From: Colimorpha sp002372855
GTDB taxonomy: Bacteria > Bacteroidota > Bacteroidia > Bacteroidales > P3
DNA: 18,105 nt
Direction: 5' to 3'
Assembly (NCBI GenBank): GCA_946621635.1
Contig: CAMOOR010000041.1
Span: forward strand, 1-18,105
This document shows positions 6,400-13,118 of this stretch, in pieces. Both the position numbers and the translations under genes were made by a program. The notes beneath the pieces were generated by a model, which was not told where the DNA came from, did no database searches, and saw only the letters and a program-made list of their open reading frames with translations. How positions within the stretch are numbered: the first letter of the stretch is position 1; every line of letters starts with the position of its first letter.

Positions 6400-7506
6400 A
6401 TGTCCCCTCTCTCGCAGATAGCCCTCACCCTCGTCCCCGGACTCGGCAACACCTCCATCCGGCGCCTCGTCGACCTCTACCCCGACGACGACCCCTTCGC
6501 CCTGCCCGCCTCCGAGCTCAAAACCGTCTTTGCCAACCACCCCGCCATCCTCGGCCACATCCAGGGCAAGACCTCCTTCCCCCGTGCCGAGCAGGAACTG
6601 GCCTTCTGCGAGAAGAACGGCATCCGCCCCCTCTTCTTCACCTCCCCCGACTATCCCCAGCGCCTCAACCGCGCCGAAACCGAGGACTGCCCTGCCCTGC
6701 TCTACGTCATGGGCACCGCCGACCTCAACCCCGACCGCTCCGTCGCCATCGTCGGCACCCGCCGCGCCACCCCCCAGGGCCGCGACAACACCGACCGCCT
6801 CGTCGGCCAGCTCACGTCCTACCGCACCCCCATCGTCAGCGGCCTGGCCTACGGCATCGACACCGCCGCCCACACCGCCGCCCTCGACCACTCCCTGCCC
6901 ACCGTCGCCGTCCTCGGCCACGGCCTGGACCGCATCTACCCCGCCGAGAACCGCCCCCTGGCCAAGCGCATCCTCGAAGCCTCCGGCGCCCTCGTCACCG
7001 AATACCCCTCCGGCACCGCCATCAACCCCCGTTATTTCCCCGCCCGCAACCGCATCATCGCCGCCCTCGGCGACGCCACTGTCGTTGTCGAAGCCTCCGA
7101 GAAAGGCGGCGCCCTCATCACCGCCGCCATCGCCGCCAGCTACCACCGCGACGTCTTCGCACTCCCCGGACGCCTCTCCGACACCTACTCCCGCGGCACC
7201 ATCAACCTCATCGCCACCAACCGCGCCCTCCTGGCACGCAACGCCGACGACATTGCCTTCCAGCTCGGATGGCCCCTCGCCGGCCGTCAGGCCACCCTCG
7301 AAGGCCTGCAGGAATCCCCGCGCCTCTCGCCCGACGAGCAGAAAATCGTCAACGCCCTCAGCGAGAACGACCACCTCACCCTCGACGAAATCGCTCGCCT
7401 CACCTCCTTCTCCCTCCCCCGCACCGCCGGCATCCTCTTCAACATGGAAATGGCCAAGCAGGTACGCACCCTGCCCGGCCATCTCTATCAGCTGATTAAC
7501 AAATAA
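6400..7506 (+). CDS. dprA: DNA-processing protein DprA (Smf)
   Basis: DprA binds incoming single-stranded DNA during natural transformation and loads RecA; many bacteria not known to be competent also keep it. The protein has 368 residues, normal for the family. A short helical N-terminal region (about 1-60) is followed by the Rossmann-like domain with VAIVGTRRATPQG (115-127), SGLAYGIDTAAH (147-158), GHGLDRIYPAEN (173-184), EYPSGT with FPARNRIIAALG (201-224) and EKGGALITA (234-242). A C-terminal winged-helix-like domain runs from about 310 to 368. The ATG at 6400 follows a repeat array. Third codon positions are almost all C or G. The stop is only 7 nt from the stop of the converging T9SS gene. 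Confidence 0.96.
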   Translation: MSPLSQIALTLVPGLGNTSIRRLVDLYPDDDPFALPASELKTVFANHPAILGHIQGKTSFPRAEQELAFCEKNGIRPLFFTSPDYPQRLNRAETEDCPALLYVMGTADLNPDRSVAIVGTRRATPQGRDNTDRLVGQLTSYRTPIVSGLAYGIDTAAHTAALDHSLPTVAVLGHGLDRIYPAENRPLAKRILEASGALVTEYPSGTAINPRYFPARNRIIAALGDATVVVEASEKGGALITAAIAASYHRDVFALPGRLSDTYSRGTINLIATNRALLARNADDIAFQLGWPLAGRQATLEGLQESPRLSPDEQKIVNALSENDHLTLDEIARLTSFSLPRTAGILFNMEMAKQVRTLPGHLYQLINK

Positions 7507-7513
7507 ACGGACT

Positions 7514-10500
7514 TCAGCGCCGTATCACAAGCTTGCCCGTAGCCACACCCGACGGCATGCGCATGCGGACGAAATAGACACCCTCCGCCAGCCCGCTCAC
7601 ATCCAGTTCGCACCGCTCACGGGCCTTCTTCGGCTCCGTCAGCGCACGTCCCGCGAGGTCCAGCAGCGTCACCTCCATCTCATCCTCGCATGCTATCACC
7701 ACCGTCATAGAAGCCGGATTGGGACTGATGCTCCACTCCACGCCGTCGGCCGTTGCTATTCCTTCCGGACCGGGACCAGGCTCAGGACCGGGACCGGGCT
7801 CAGGACCGGGGCCGGGGCCGGGGTCAGGCTCCGTGTCCGACGTCTTTTGTTCCACCCTCAGGTTGTCGATACACACCGAACTCCACATCGCCCCCTCGTA
7901 ATGCCAGCGGATGGCTATGTGCGTGGCCGTTTCGGGCACACTGTCGAAGGTCACCGTGTCCACGCGCCCCGTCCCGTCGTCGCCAACAAGGGTCGCCACC
8001 TCCACAAAGTCAAGGCTGTCCGCAGTGTACGGCTCCGGGTAGCCGTTGATGTATCCCACCGTAAGCTGTCCCTCGGCGGCATCCTGACGGCGGTGCCAGA
8101 AGGAAATCCGCAGGCTGTCGAACGGTAAAGCGAATGCCGGAAGCACCACATAGTCGCTCGTCCTGAAGAAGCCCGTCTCCATATACAGCGACTGCGACCC
8201 GTCGGGACTGTACTGGTCGGCCTCCTCGCCCTCGCCCGACACCCTCGGCGGAGCCAACGCATTGCCACTGGGCCACGTGCGCCAGCAGGTAGGCAGAGCG
8301 CCGTTGGCCGTAAGGTCGAAGTCTTCGATATAGGGCACTTCCGTTGCCCCGCAGGCCGTGCCGAAGAGCAGATGCAGCGCCTCGGTGAGGCTCCCGTCGT
8401 CGCACATACGGCTGACGCTTAGCTCGTAGGCCGTCGCGGGACGCAGATGGCTGAAGGTATGATATTCGCCGACAACCGTCACAGTGTCCGACCCGTAGGC
8501 CGAGTGCAGCACCATCTGGTAGGTACCCGTCTGCGACAGGTTCACCACGCTCACCGCGGCCCAGTCCTCGCCCACACTGTCCACCGTCACGGCCTGCGGC
8601 CTTACGCATGTGGATACCACGTCGAGCACCACATCGTCCAGGTATCCGGTCATATAGTCGCCCGCGCCGTCGGCAGGCTTCACCCTTATGGCCACATATC
8701 GGCCCAGTCCCTCATAGTCCGCCAAGGGCACTTCCCATTCCTCCCAATCGCCTTGCACCGTGGGAGTCACCGCATACACGGGCTCGAACGTTTGCCAGTC
8801 GTGGTGGTCGGTCATCACGCCCACCTCGAACACCTTGTCCAGAAAGCTTGTCGACGTGCGGAAAGTCAATGCCAGGTCGCGCACCGAGTCCACCGCCGGC
8901 AGCACCACCAGGTCGGTGTGTCCTGCCAGCAGGCCGAAGGCCAAAGCCTGGGTGCCTACACCTGCCGTGTCGACCACCGGCATCGGGCATGGACGCCCCG
9001 TGATGCCCCAGTGGCCCGGCGTCAGCAGACGCCAGCAGCTGCCTATCTCCGCCATGTCGCCCGTGGCGTAACTATCAAAGTCCTCCGTCAGGGGCAGGTC
9101 GGCATGCGTAATCGTCTGGCAGTCGGTCCTGAACCCGAGGTTCACCCACGCCCCCGTGTCGCCGTCGTCGCAGATGCGCGCCAGCCGCACACGGTAGGCC
9201 GAGTCCGGAGCCAGCCCCGTGAGGGTCAGCGCGGTGTCGGTGGTGGACAGGGTATCCGCGCCGACGGCCACCAGGTAGGTGGTTCCCGCCTCCTCGGCCA
9301 TCCAGTGCAGGCAGGCCGAAGTGTCGGTCAGCTGGTCGACACCCGTCGCCACTGGCGCCGGACAGCGGTTCAGCCCCACCTCCACGGCATCCACCAGCCA
9401 CTGACCCTGATTCGTGGTGCCCGAATAGCGCAGCGCCATGCGAGCCCCGGCAGGAGCCCCGTCGAAGTCCACACGGCACTCCCTGTAGGCGGGCCCCTCG
9501 AAGTCGGACCGTTCGAAGATGGCCCGGGCCACAAAGGTGCCCGTATTGTACGCGTCGGTCACATAGCCAACGGCCATCATGCCCGCACCCCAGAGGTTGA
9601 TGCCTGTGGGCCTCGTCAGCAGGTTTATATACAGCTCGCTGATTTCCAAGCCGAACACCGGCAGCACCAGCATATTGTCAGCAGCGCCGTCCCTGAATTC
9701 CAACGCCGCCGTCCCCTCGGCGGGGATGTTCCTGTTCAGCGCCACCTGGCCACCGCCGGCCTTGCGCCAGCCTGCCGGCACGGCCACACTGTCGAAACCC
9801 TGCCGGTAGGGCAAGGCCAGCATCGGCATCTGAAAGGTGGCGGTATAGGCCTCGCTGCTGTCGGGCGAACAGAGCATGCGCAGGCTCACCGTGTGCTCCG
9901 ACCCCTCCGGGAGGGTGTCGAGGGTGTAGCTGTTGCCGCTCACCACGGCGGTGTCCGTGCCGTCGAGCACCAGCAGGAACGTCGCCGTCGTGTCCGCCGC
10001 CATCCAGTGCAGGGTGCTGCCGGCCTCGCTGTGGCTGGCCGTCAGGCAGCAGGGAGCGCCGCAGCTGTCCTGCCACACCACGATGTCGTCCAGGTAAATC
10101 TCACTCACATAGGTACCCACGTTGAAAGTCCTGAACGCAATATTGCCCCCGTCGCCCGTATAGCCCGACAGCGGCACACTGTAGTCCACAAACGTATTGT
10201 ACGTGCTGGGCGTGCATATCGCTATCGGCACGAAGGTCGACGTGTCCGTGCTCTCCATCACACCCACCTCGAGGGCCGGATGGGCGTCGGGACGGCGCAC
10301 CTTGAAGTCCACCGTCAGGTCCCGCACATCCTCCACCTCGGGCATCACCAGATAGGACCGGAATCCGACCGACCACTCATCCCCCACAGAGGTATAGAAA
10401 TACATCGTCCTGTTGGGCACATAGGCATGCAACTCGCTGGAATACTGCATGAGGTTCTTCACGAAGGGGCCGGAATAGAACGATGTGCCATTGTTGATGC

Positions 10501-10672
10501 GGGTCCAGCACTCGCCCATCGGACCGGAAACGCCCGTATTCCACCCCTCGAAGTCCTCCGTCAACGGCAGGCTGTCGTGCACCACGGCTTCGCATTGGCC
10601 TTTCGCCTCTGCCGGCAACAGGCAGACCGCCGTCAGCACTGCCATGAAAACATGTTGGATTGTCTTTTTCAT
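7514..10672 (-). CDS. T9SS-secreted multidomain surface protein (cleaved-adhesin/Fn3-like repeats)
   Basis: Predicted secreted or cell-surface protein of 1052 residues. It has a signal peptide (MKKTIQHVFMAVLTAVCLLPAEAKG) and a C-terminal type IX sorting domain, starting near SISPNPASMTVVIA and ending KLVIRR. The body has four diverged units of about 240 residues. Each opens with a motif such as LPLTEDFEGW (35-44), LPYRQGFDSV, LPLTEDFDSY or VPYIEDFD, continues as a jelly-roll domain of the choice-of-anchor/cleaved-adhesin type, and the first three are followed by an Fn3-like segment (for example LTGLAPDSAYRVRLARICDD). A Gly-Pro-Glu/Asp linker (about 945-968) precedes the sorting domain. This build is common in Porphyromonas/Prevotella-type adhesins and peptidase tails, but I see no catalytic domain. 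Binding or structural roles are inferred. The gene converges with dprA with almost no gap. Confidence 0.88.
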   Translation of the reverse strand: MKKTIQHVFMAVLTAVCLLPAEAKGQCEAVVHDSLPLTEDFEGWNTGVSGPMGECWTRINNGTSFYSGPFVKNLMQYSSELHAYVPNRTMYFYTSVGDEWSVGFRSYLVMPEVEDVRDLTVDFKVRRPDAHPALEVGVMESTDTSTFVPIAICTPSTYNTFVDYSVPLSGYTGDGGNIAFRTFNVGTYVSEIYLDDIVVWQDSCGAPCCLTASHSEAGSTLHWMAADTTATFLLVLDGTDTAVVSGNSYTLDTLPEGSEHTVSLRMLCSPDSSEAYTATFQMPMLALPYRQGFDSVAVPAGWRKAGGGQVALNRNIPAEGTAALEFRDGAADNMLVLPVFGLEISELYINLLTRPTGINLWGAGMMAVGYVTDAYNTGTFVARAIFERSDFEGPAYRECRVDFDGAPAGARMALRYSGTTNQGQWLVDAVEVGLNRCPAPVATGVDQLTDTSACLHWMAEEAGTTYLVAVGADTLSTTDTALTLTGLAPDSAYRVRLARICDDGDTGAWVNLGFRTDCQTITHADLPLTEDFDSYATGDMAEIGSCWRLLTPGHWGITGRPCPMPVVDTAGVGTQALAFGLLAGHTDLVVLPAVDSVRDLALTFRTSTSFLDKVFEVGVMTDHHDWQTFEPVYAVTPTVQGDWEEWEVPLADYEGLGRYVAIRVKPADGAGDYMTGYLDDVVLDVVSTCVRPQAVTVDSVGEDWAAVSVVNLSQTGTYQMVLHSAYGSDTVTVVGEYHTFSHLRPATAYELSVSRMCDDGSLTEALHLLFGTACGATEVPYIEDFDLTANGALPTCWRTWPSGNALAPPRVSGEGEEADQYSPDGSQSLYMETGFFRTSDYVVLPAFALPFDSLRISFWHRRQDAAEGQLTVGYINGYPEPYTADSLDFVEVATLVGDDGTGRVDTVTFDSVPETATHIAIRWHYEGAMWSSVCIDNLRVEQKTSDTEPDPGPGPGPEPGPGPEPGPGPEGIATADGVEWSISPNPASMTVVIACEDEMEVTLLDLAGRALTEPKKARERCELDVSGLAEGVYFVRMRMPSGVATGKLVIRR

Positions 10673-10712
10673 TTTAACAAAGTATAAAGTTCGACTTCAC
10701 GAAAAAAAACTT

Positions 10713-10729
10713 TTATACCCATGGTATAA
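10713..10729. promoter_or_regulatory. Short dyad upstream of the T9SS gene
   Basis: ttatacc, 3-nt spacer, ggtataa is a perfect 7-bp dyad 41 nt upstream of the start of the T9SS gene. It could be an operator or promoter-linked site. No clean TAnnTTTG box is seen for this gene; tatactttg right before the ATG has one extra base in the spacer. Confidence 0.35.
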
Positions 10730-10800
10730 CAGGTTTTTTCCGAAAAGTCTACAACCAACACGGAGATTTAACACAATTTAACAACCCGTTCTGCTCCCGC

Positions 10801-11703
10801 TCACCCCAGCTGGTAGAAAGCCACGGCGGCGGCAGCGGCCACATTGAGCGAGTCCACGCCGCGCTGCATGGGTATCTTGGCCACATAGTCGCAACTCCGC
10901 AGCACCTCGTCGCTCAACCCGTCGCCCTCGGTGCCCATGATGATGGCCAGCCGCTCGGGCTCGCGCAGCACCGGGTCGCCGATGCCGACGGAGCGGTCCG
11001 TCAGGGCCATGGCCACGGTCTTGTAGCCGCAGCGGCGCAGCTCGTCGTAACTCTCCAGCCACGTCCACGGCACCTGGAACACCGTGCCCATGCTCACACG
11101 GCAGGCACGGCGGTTCAGCGGGTCGCAGCAGGTACGCGTCAGCAGCACGGCATCCATGCCCAGCGCCGCGGCGGCGCGGAAGATGGCCCCGGTGTTCTCC
11201 GAGTTCACCACCCCGTCCAGCACCACCACACGGCGACGGCCTCCGTCGCCCTCGCCCCCTATCACCTCCTCCACACTCGGCATCCGCACCGGACGCCGCA
11301 TGGCGCACAGCACCCCGCGCGTCAGCGCATAGCCCGTCAAACCCGCCAGCACCTCGCGCTCGGCCGTATAGACAGGCACCTCCCCCCACTCTCCACTCTC
11401 CGTTCCCCGCTCTCCACTCTCCGCTCCCCGCTCTCCACTCTCCGTTCTCCGCTCTCCACTCTCCGCTCTCCGCTCTCCACTCCCCTCCAGCATCGGGCGC
11501 ACCTGCGTATCTATATACTTCCTCTCGGCCAGGAACGACAGCGGTTTCCAGCCCGCCGCCAGCGCCACGCGGATCACCTTCTCGCTCTCCACGATGAAAA
11601 CGCCCTTCTCCGGCTCCAACCTGCTGCGCAGCTGCGCCTCCGTAAGGTGCGCATACACAGCCACCTCCGGCACATCCAGACTATTGATTTCTATCACATT
11701 CAT
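10801..11703 (-). CDS. SpoU/TrmH-family RNA 2'-O-methyltransferase with a heptamer-encoded insert
   Basis: SAM-dependent 2'-O-ribose methyltransferase (SPOUT fold) acting on rRNA or tRNA; the target base is not predictable. From the ATG at 11703 it has 300 residues; an upstream in-frame ATG at 11751 lies before the promoter and is rejected. An N-terminal substrate-binding-like domain (1-105) holds the insert. The three SpoU motifs follow: NSENTGAIFRAAAALG, IIMGTEGDGLS, and IPMQRGVDSLNVAAAAAVAF at the C-terminus, the trefoil-knot SAM site. About 35 residues of ESGERR-type sequence (near residues 75-109) interrupt the N-terminal domain between VRPMLEG and VPVYTAEREVLAG. The insert uses the same heptamer family as the glycosyltransferase gene. 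The -7 box lies only 5 nt from the ATG, so the message may be nearly leaderless. Confidence 0.9.
   Translation of the reverse strand: MNVIEINSLDVPEVAVYAHLTEAQLRSRLEPEKGVFIVESEKVIRVALAAGWKPLSFLAERKYIDTQVRPMLEGSGERRAESGERRTESGERGAESGERGTESGEWGEVPVYTAEREVLAGLTGYALTRGVLCAMRRPVRMPSVEEVIGGEGDGGRRRVVVLDGVVNSENTGAIFRAAAALGMDAVLLTRTCCDPLNRRACRVSMGTVFQVPWTWLESYDELRRCGYKTVAMALTDRSVGIGDPVLREPERLAIIMGTEGDGLSDEVLRSCDYVAKIPMQRGVDSLNVAAAAAVAFYQLG
11389..11479. repeat. In-frame heptamer array, ctctcca/ctctccg/yyccccg, 13 units
   Basis: Thirteen 7-bp units of the ctctccn family, including variants ttccccg, ctccccg and ttctccg, within the methyltransferase gene. They encode the repeated ESGERRx/ESGERGx heptads. 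The same unit occurs at 3967-4050 and 4430-4492. Confidence 0.95.
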
Positions 11704-11708
11704 GCCTG

Positions 11709-11739
11709 CAAAGATACACAAAAAAATCGGAACCCCAAA
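11709..11739 (-). promoter_or_regulatory. Consensus Bacteroidota promoter of the TrmH-family gene
   Basis: On the minus strand TTTG (11739-11736), exactly 19 nt, then TATCTTTG (11716-11709) matches TTTG-N19-TAnnTTTG. Only CAGGC separates the -7 box from the ATG at 11703, so the transcript start should lie at or within a few bases of the start codon. Confidence 0.75.
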
Positions 11740-11766
11740 GAGGTCTAACACCTACATAAGAGCACC

Positions 11767-11878
11767 CTTCTCATATCGTTCCTATATACTTCTCATATAG
11801 TTCTTATATAGGTAATATAAGAAGTATATGAGAAGTATATGAGAACGATATAAGAACGATATAAATACAATATAAGAA
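11767..11878. repeat. Inverted pair of 11-bp tandem arrays
   Basis: The right arm reads agaagtatatg twice, agaacgatata twice, aatacaatata, then agaa (11-bp period). The left arm, read as reverse complement, is agaactatatg, agaagtatata, ggaacgatatg, agaag, also with period 11. The arms face each other across about 8 nt and could form a large imperfect cruciform. One more gaacgatataa copy lies at 12047-12057, in the leader of the peroxidase gene. Together with the palindrome at 11922-11951 and the promoters, this accounts for the 381-nt gene-free stretch 11704-12084. Confidence 0.85.
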
Positions 11879-11921
11879 ATGCCGAATTATGTACCTCTTC
11901 GACCCCTCTCGGACCCCTCAC

Positions 11922-11951
11922 TGTGGAGATGCGGCGCGCTGCGTCTCTATA
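11922..11951. repeat. 30-nt palindrome with G/A transition mismatches only
   Basis: Two 15-nt arms (tgtggagatgcggcg and cgctgcgtctctata) pair at 11 positions, and the four mismatches are all of the kind that become G:U pairs in plus-strand RNA. It resembles the dispersed gagacgcg-type palindromes seen in many bacterial genomes (REP/MITE-like). Confidence 0.6.
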
Positions 11952-12011
11952 GATGCAAATATATCGTACACGACTAAATTGTTAAAAAATTAAAATTTTG
12001 ACATTTATGGC

Positions 12012-12040
12012 TTGTATTTTCGAAAATGTTTGTATATTTG
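12012..12040 (+). promoter_or_regulatory. Promoter of the gpx-ohrR-radical SAM operon
   Basis: TTG (12012-12014), 18 nt, TATATTTG (12033-12040) fits the Bacteroidota consensus. The leader to the ATG at 12085 is about 40 nt, is AT-rich and contains a copy of the 11-bp unit gaacgatataa. Confidence 0.7.
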
Positions 12041-12084
12041 CATCGTGAACGATATAAATTATAAACTTATAAAACAATATCATT

Positions 12085-12636
12085 ATGGAGATTAAAGGTT
12101 CTATCTACGAGTACAAAGCCGTTGCTTCGAACGGCAAGGAGATTGATTTCGCCCAGTTCGAGGGCAAACCGATGCTGATTATCAACACGGCCTCGAAGTG
12201 CGGTTTCACCCCCCAGTTCGACGCCCTGGAGAAGATCAACGAGAAGTACCGCGACCGCGGCTTGGTAGTGATTGGGTTCCCCTGCAACCAGTTCAAGGAG
12301 CAGGACCCCGGCACCGACGGCGAGATCGAGGAGTTCTGCCGTGTGAACTACGGTGTGACGTTCCAGATAATGAAAAAAGTGGACGTCAACGGCAAGGACG
12401 AGTGCCCGGTGTTCACGTTTCTGAAGGCGCAGGCCCCCACCGAGGAGTACAAAGGCCTGAAGGCCAAGGCCACCCACACGATGCTCAAAGGGCTGAGCAA
12501 GAGCGTGGAAAAGGAGAGCGACATCCTGTGGAACTTCACCAAGTTCCTCGTGGCCAAGGACGGCAAGACCGTGCTGCGCTACGCCCCCACCACCGAGCCC
12601 GCCGACATGGAGAAGGACATCGAGAAAGCCCTCTAA
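12085..12636 (+). CDS. Thioredoxin-type glutathione peroxidase
   Basis: Reduces hydrogen peroxide, and organic hydroperoxides in family members. The 183 residues match the usual length and lack a signal peptide, so it is cytoplasmic. NTASKCGFTPQ carries peroxidatic Cys39 (a normal Cys codon, not selenocysteine); GFPCNQF supplies Gln69; ILWNFTKFLV supplies Trp149 and Asn150, completing the Cys-Gln-Trp-Asn tetrad. Cys85 in EEFCRVNYG lies where plant-type, thioredoxin-dependent GPx enzymes have the resolving Cys, so thioredoxin is a likelier reductant than glutathione. It is the first gene after a consensus promoter and is followed, across a 38-nt repeat, by an OhrR-type regulator, which supports a peroxide-induced operon. 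Naming as gpx/bsaA-like is by family only. Confidence 0.94.
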   Translation: MEIKGSIYEYKAVASNGKEIDFAQFEGKPMLIINTASKCGFTPQFDALEKINEKYRDRGLVVIGFPCNQFKEQDPGTDGEIEEFCRVNYGVTFQIMKKVDVNGKDECPVFTFLKAQAPTEEYKGLKAKATHTMLKGLSKSVEKESDILWNFTKFLVAKDGKTVLRYAPTTEPADMEKDIEKAL

Positions 12637-12664
12637 ACTCATCACTCATCACTCATCACTCATC
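12637..12664. repeat. Heptamer array, actcatc, four units, between gpx and ohrR
   Basis: Four perfect actcatc units start directly after the gpx TAA and are followed by actaaaaaaaa up to the next ATG. It forms essentially the whole spacer in the operon. The same unit is coding at 5174-5208. Confidence 0.93.
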
Positions 12665-12674
12665 ACTAAAAAAA

Positions 12675-13118
12675 ATGTACGAACAACTGAAACTGGACAA
12701 CCAGGTCTGTTTCCGGCTCTACACCGCCTCGCGGCTCATCACGCAGGCCTACCGCCCGCTGCTTGAGCCGCTGGGCATCACCTATCCGCAGTATCTGGTG
12801 CTGATGGTGCTGTGGGAGAAGGACCACCAGACGGTGAGCGAAATCTGCAAGCGCCTGGTGCTGGAGAGCAACACGCTGACCCCGTTGCTGCAGCGCATGG
12901 AGAAGGAGGGCCTCTTGGTGCGCAAGAAGGGCACCGCCGACAGTCGTCAGACCCTCGTCAGCCTGACGCGCAAGGGCTTGCACCTGCAGGAGGAGGCCAA
13001 GGGGGTTCCCTCGTGCATGGTCCTGTCGCTGGACGGCTGCTCCCCCTCGCAGGAGGAGGCCACCGCGTTCGTACAAAGTCTCGATTCAATCATCAAACAC
13101 CTGAAAAGCAATGACTGA
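12675..13118 (+). CDS. OhrR-type MarR-family organic peroxide sensor
   Basis: Winged-helix repressor of 147 residues. OhrR proteins sense organic hydroperoxides by oxidising an N-terminal Cys, then release DNA. Here Cys12 in LDNQVCFRLYTASR, with Tyr26 and Tyr37 (LGITYPQYLVLMVLWE), has the same spacing as Cys15/Tyr29/Tyr40 of B. subtilis OhrR, where both Tyr contact the Cys. Further Cys residues at 114 and 122 leave open a two-Cys mechanism like Xanthomonas OhrR. The recognition region is VSEICKRLVLESNTLTPLLQRMEKEGLLVRKK and the wing includes DSRQTLVSLT. The ATG at 12675 follows a heptamer spacer without Shine-Dalgarno. The gene overlaps the radical SAM gene by 8 nt, so the two are translationally coupled. 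It probably represses its own operon; I could not pick out a clear operator. Confidence 0.88.
   Translation: MYEQLKLDNQVCFRLYTASRLITQAYRPLLEPLGITYPQYLVLMVLWEKDHQTVSEICKRLVLESNTLTPLLQRMEKEGLLVRKKGTADSRQTLVSLTRKGLHLQEEAKGVPSCMVLSLDGCSPSQEEATAFVQSLDSIIKHLKSND

Noticed and set aside
6382..7482. 366-codon minus-strand frame opposite dprA
   Set aside because: Gly/Val/Asp/Glu-rich low-complexity translation, the mirror of the C-rich codon use in dprA.
7780..7840. Gly-Pro repeat DNA (gggaccgggctcagg-type) as another array of the heptamer class
   Set aside because: It encodes a normal Pro-Gly-Glu linker before the T9SS domain and has a codon-based period, not the 7-bp period.
8447..10687. 746-codon plus-strand open frame opposite the T9SS gene
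   Set aside because: It is His/Arg/Val-rich with no signal or motif and lies fully inside a recognised gene on the other strand.
12085..12636. Selenocysteine glutathione peroxidase
   Set aside because: The active-site codon at residue 39 is TGC (Cys) and there is no in-frame TGA.
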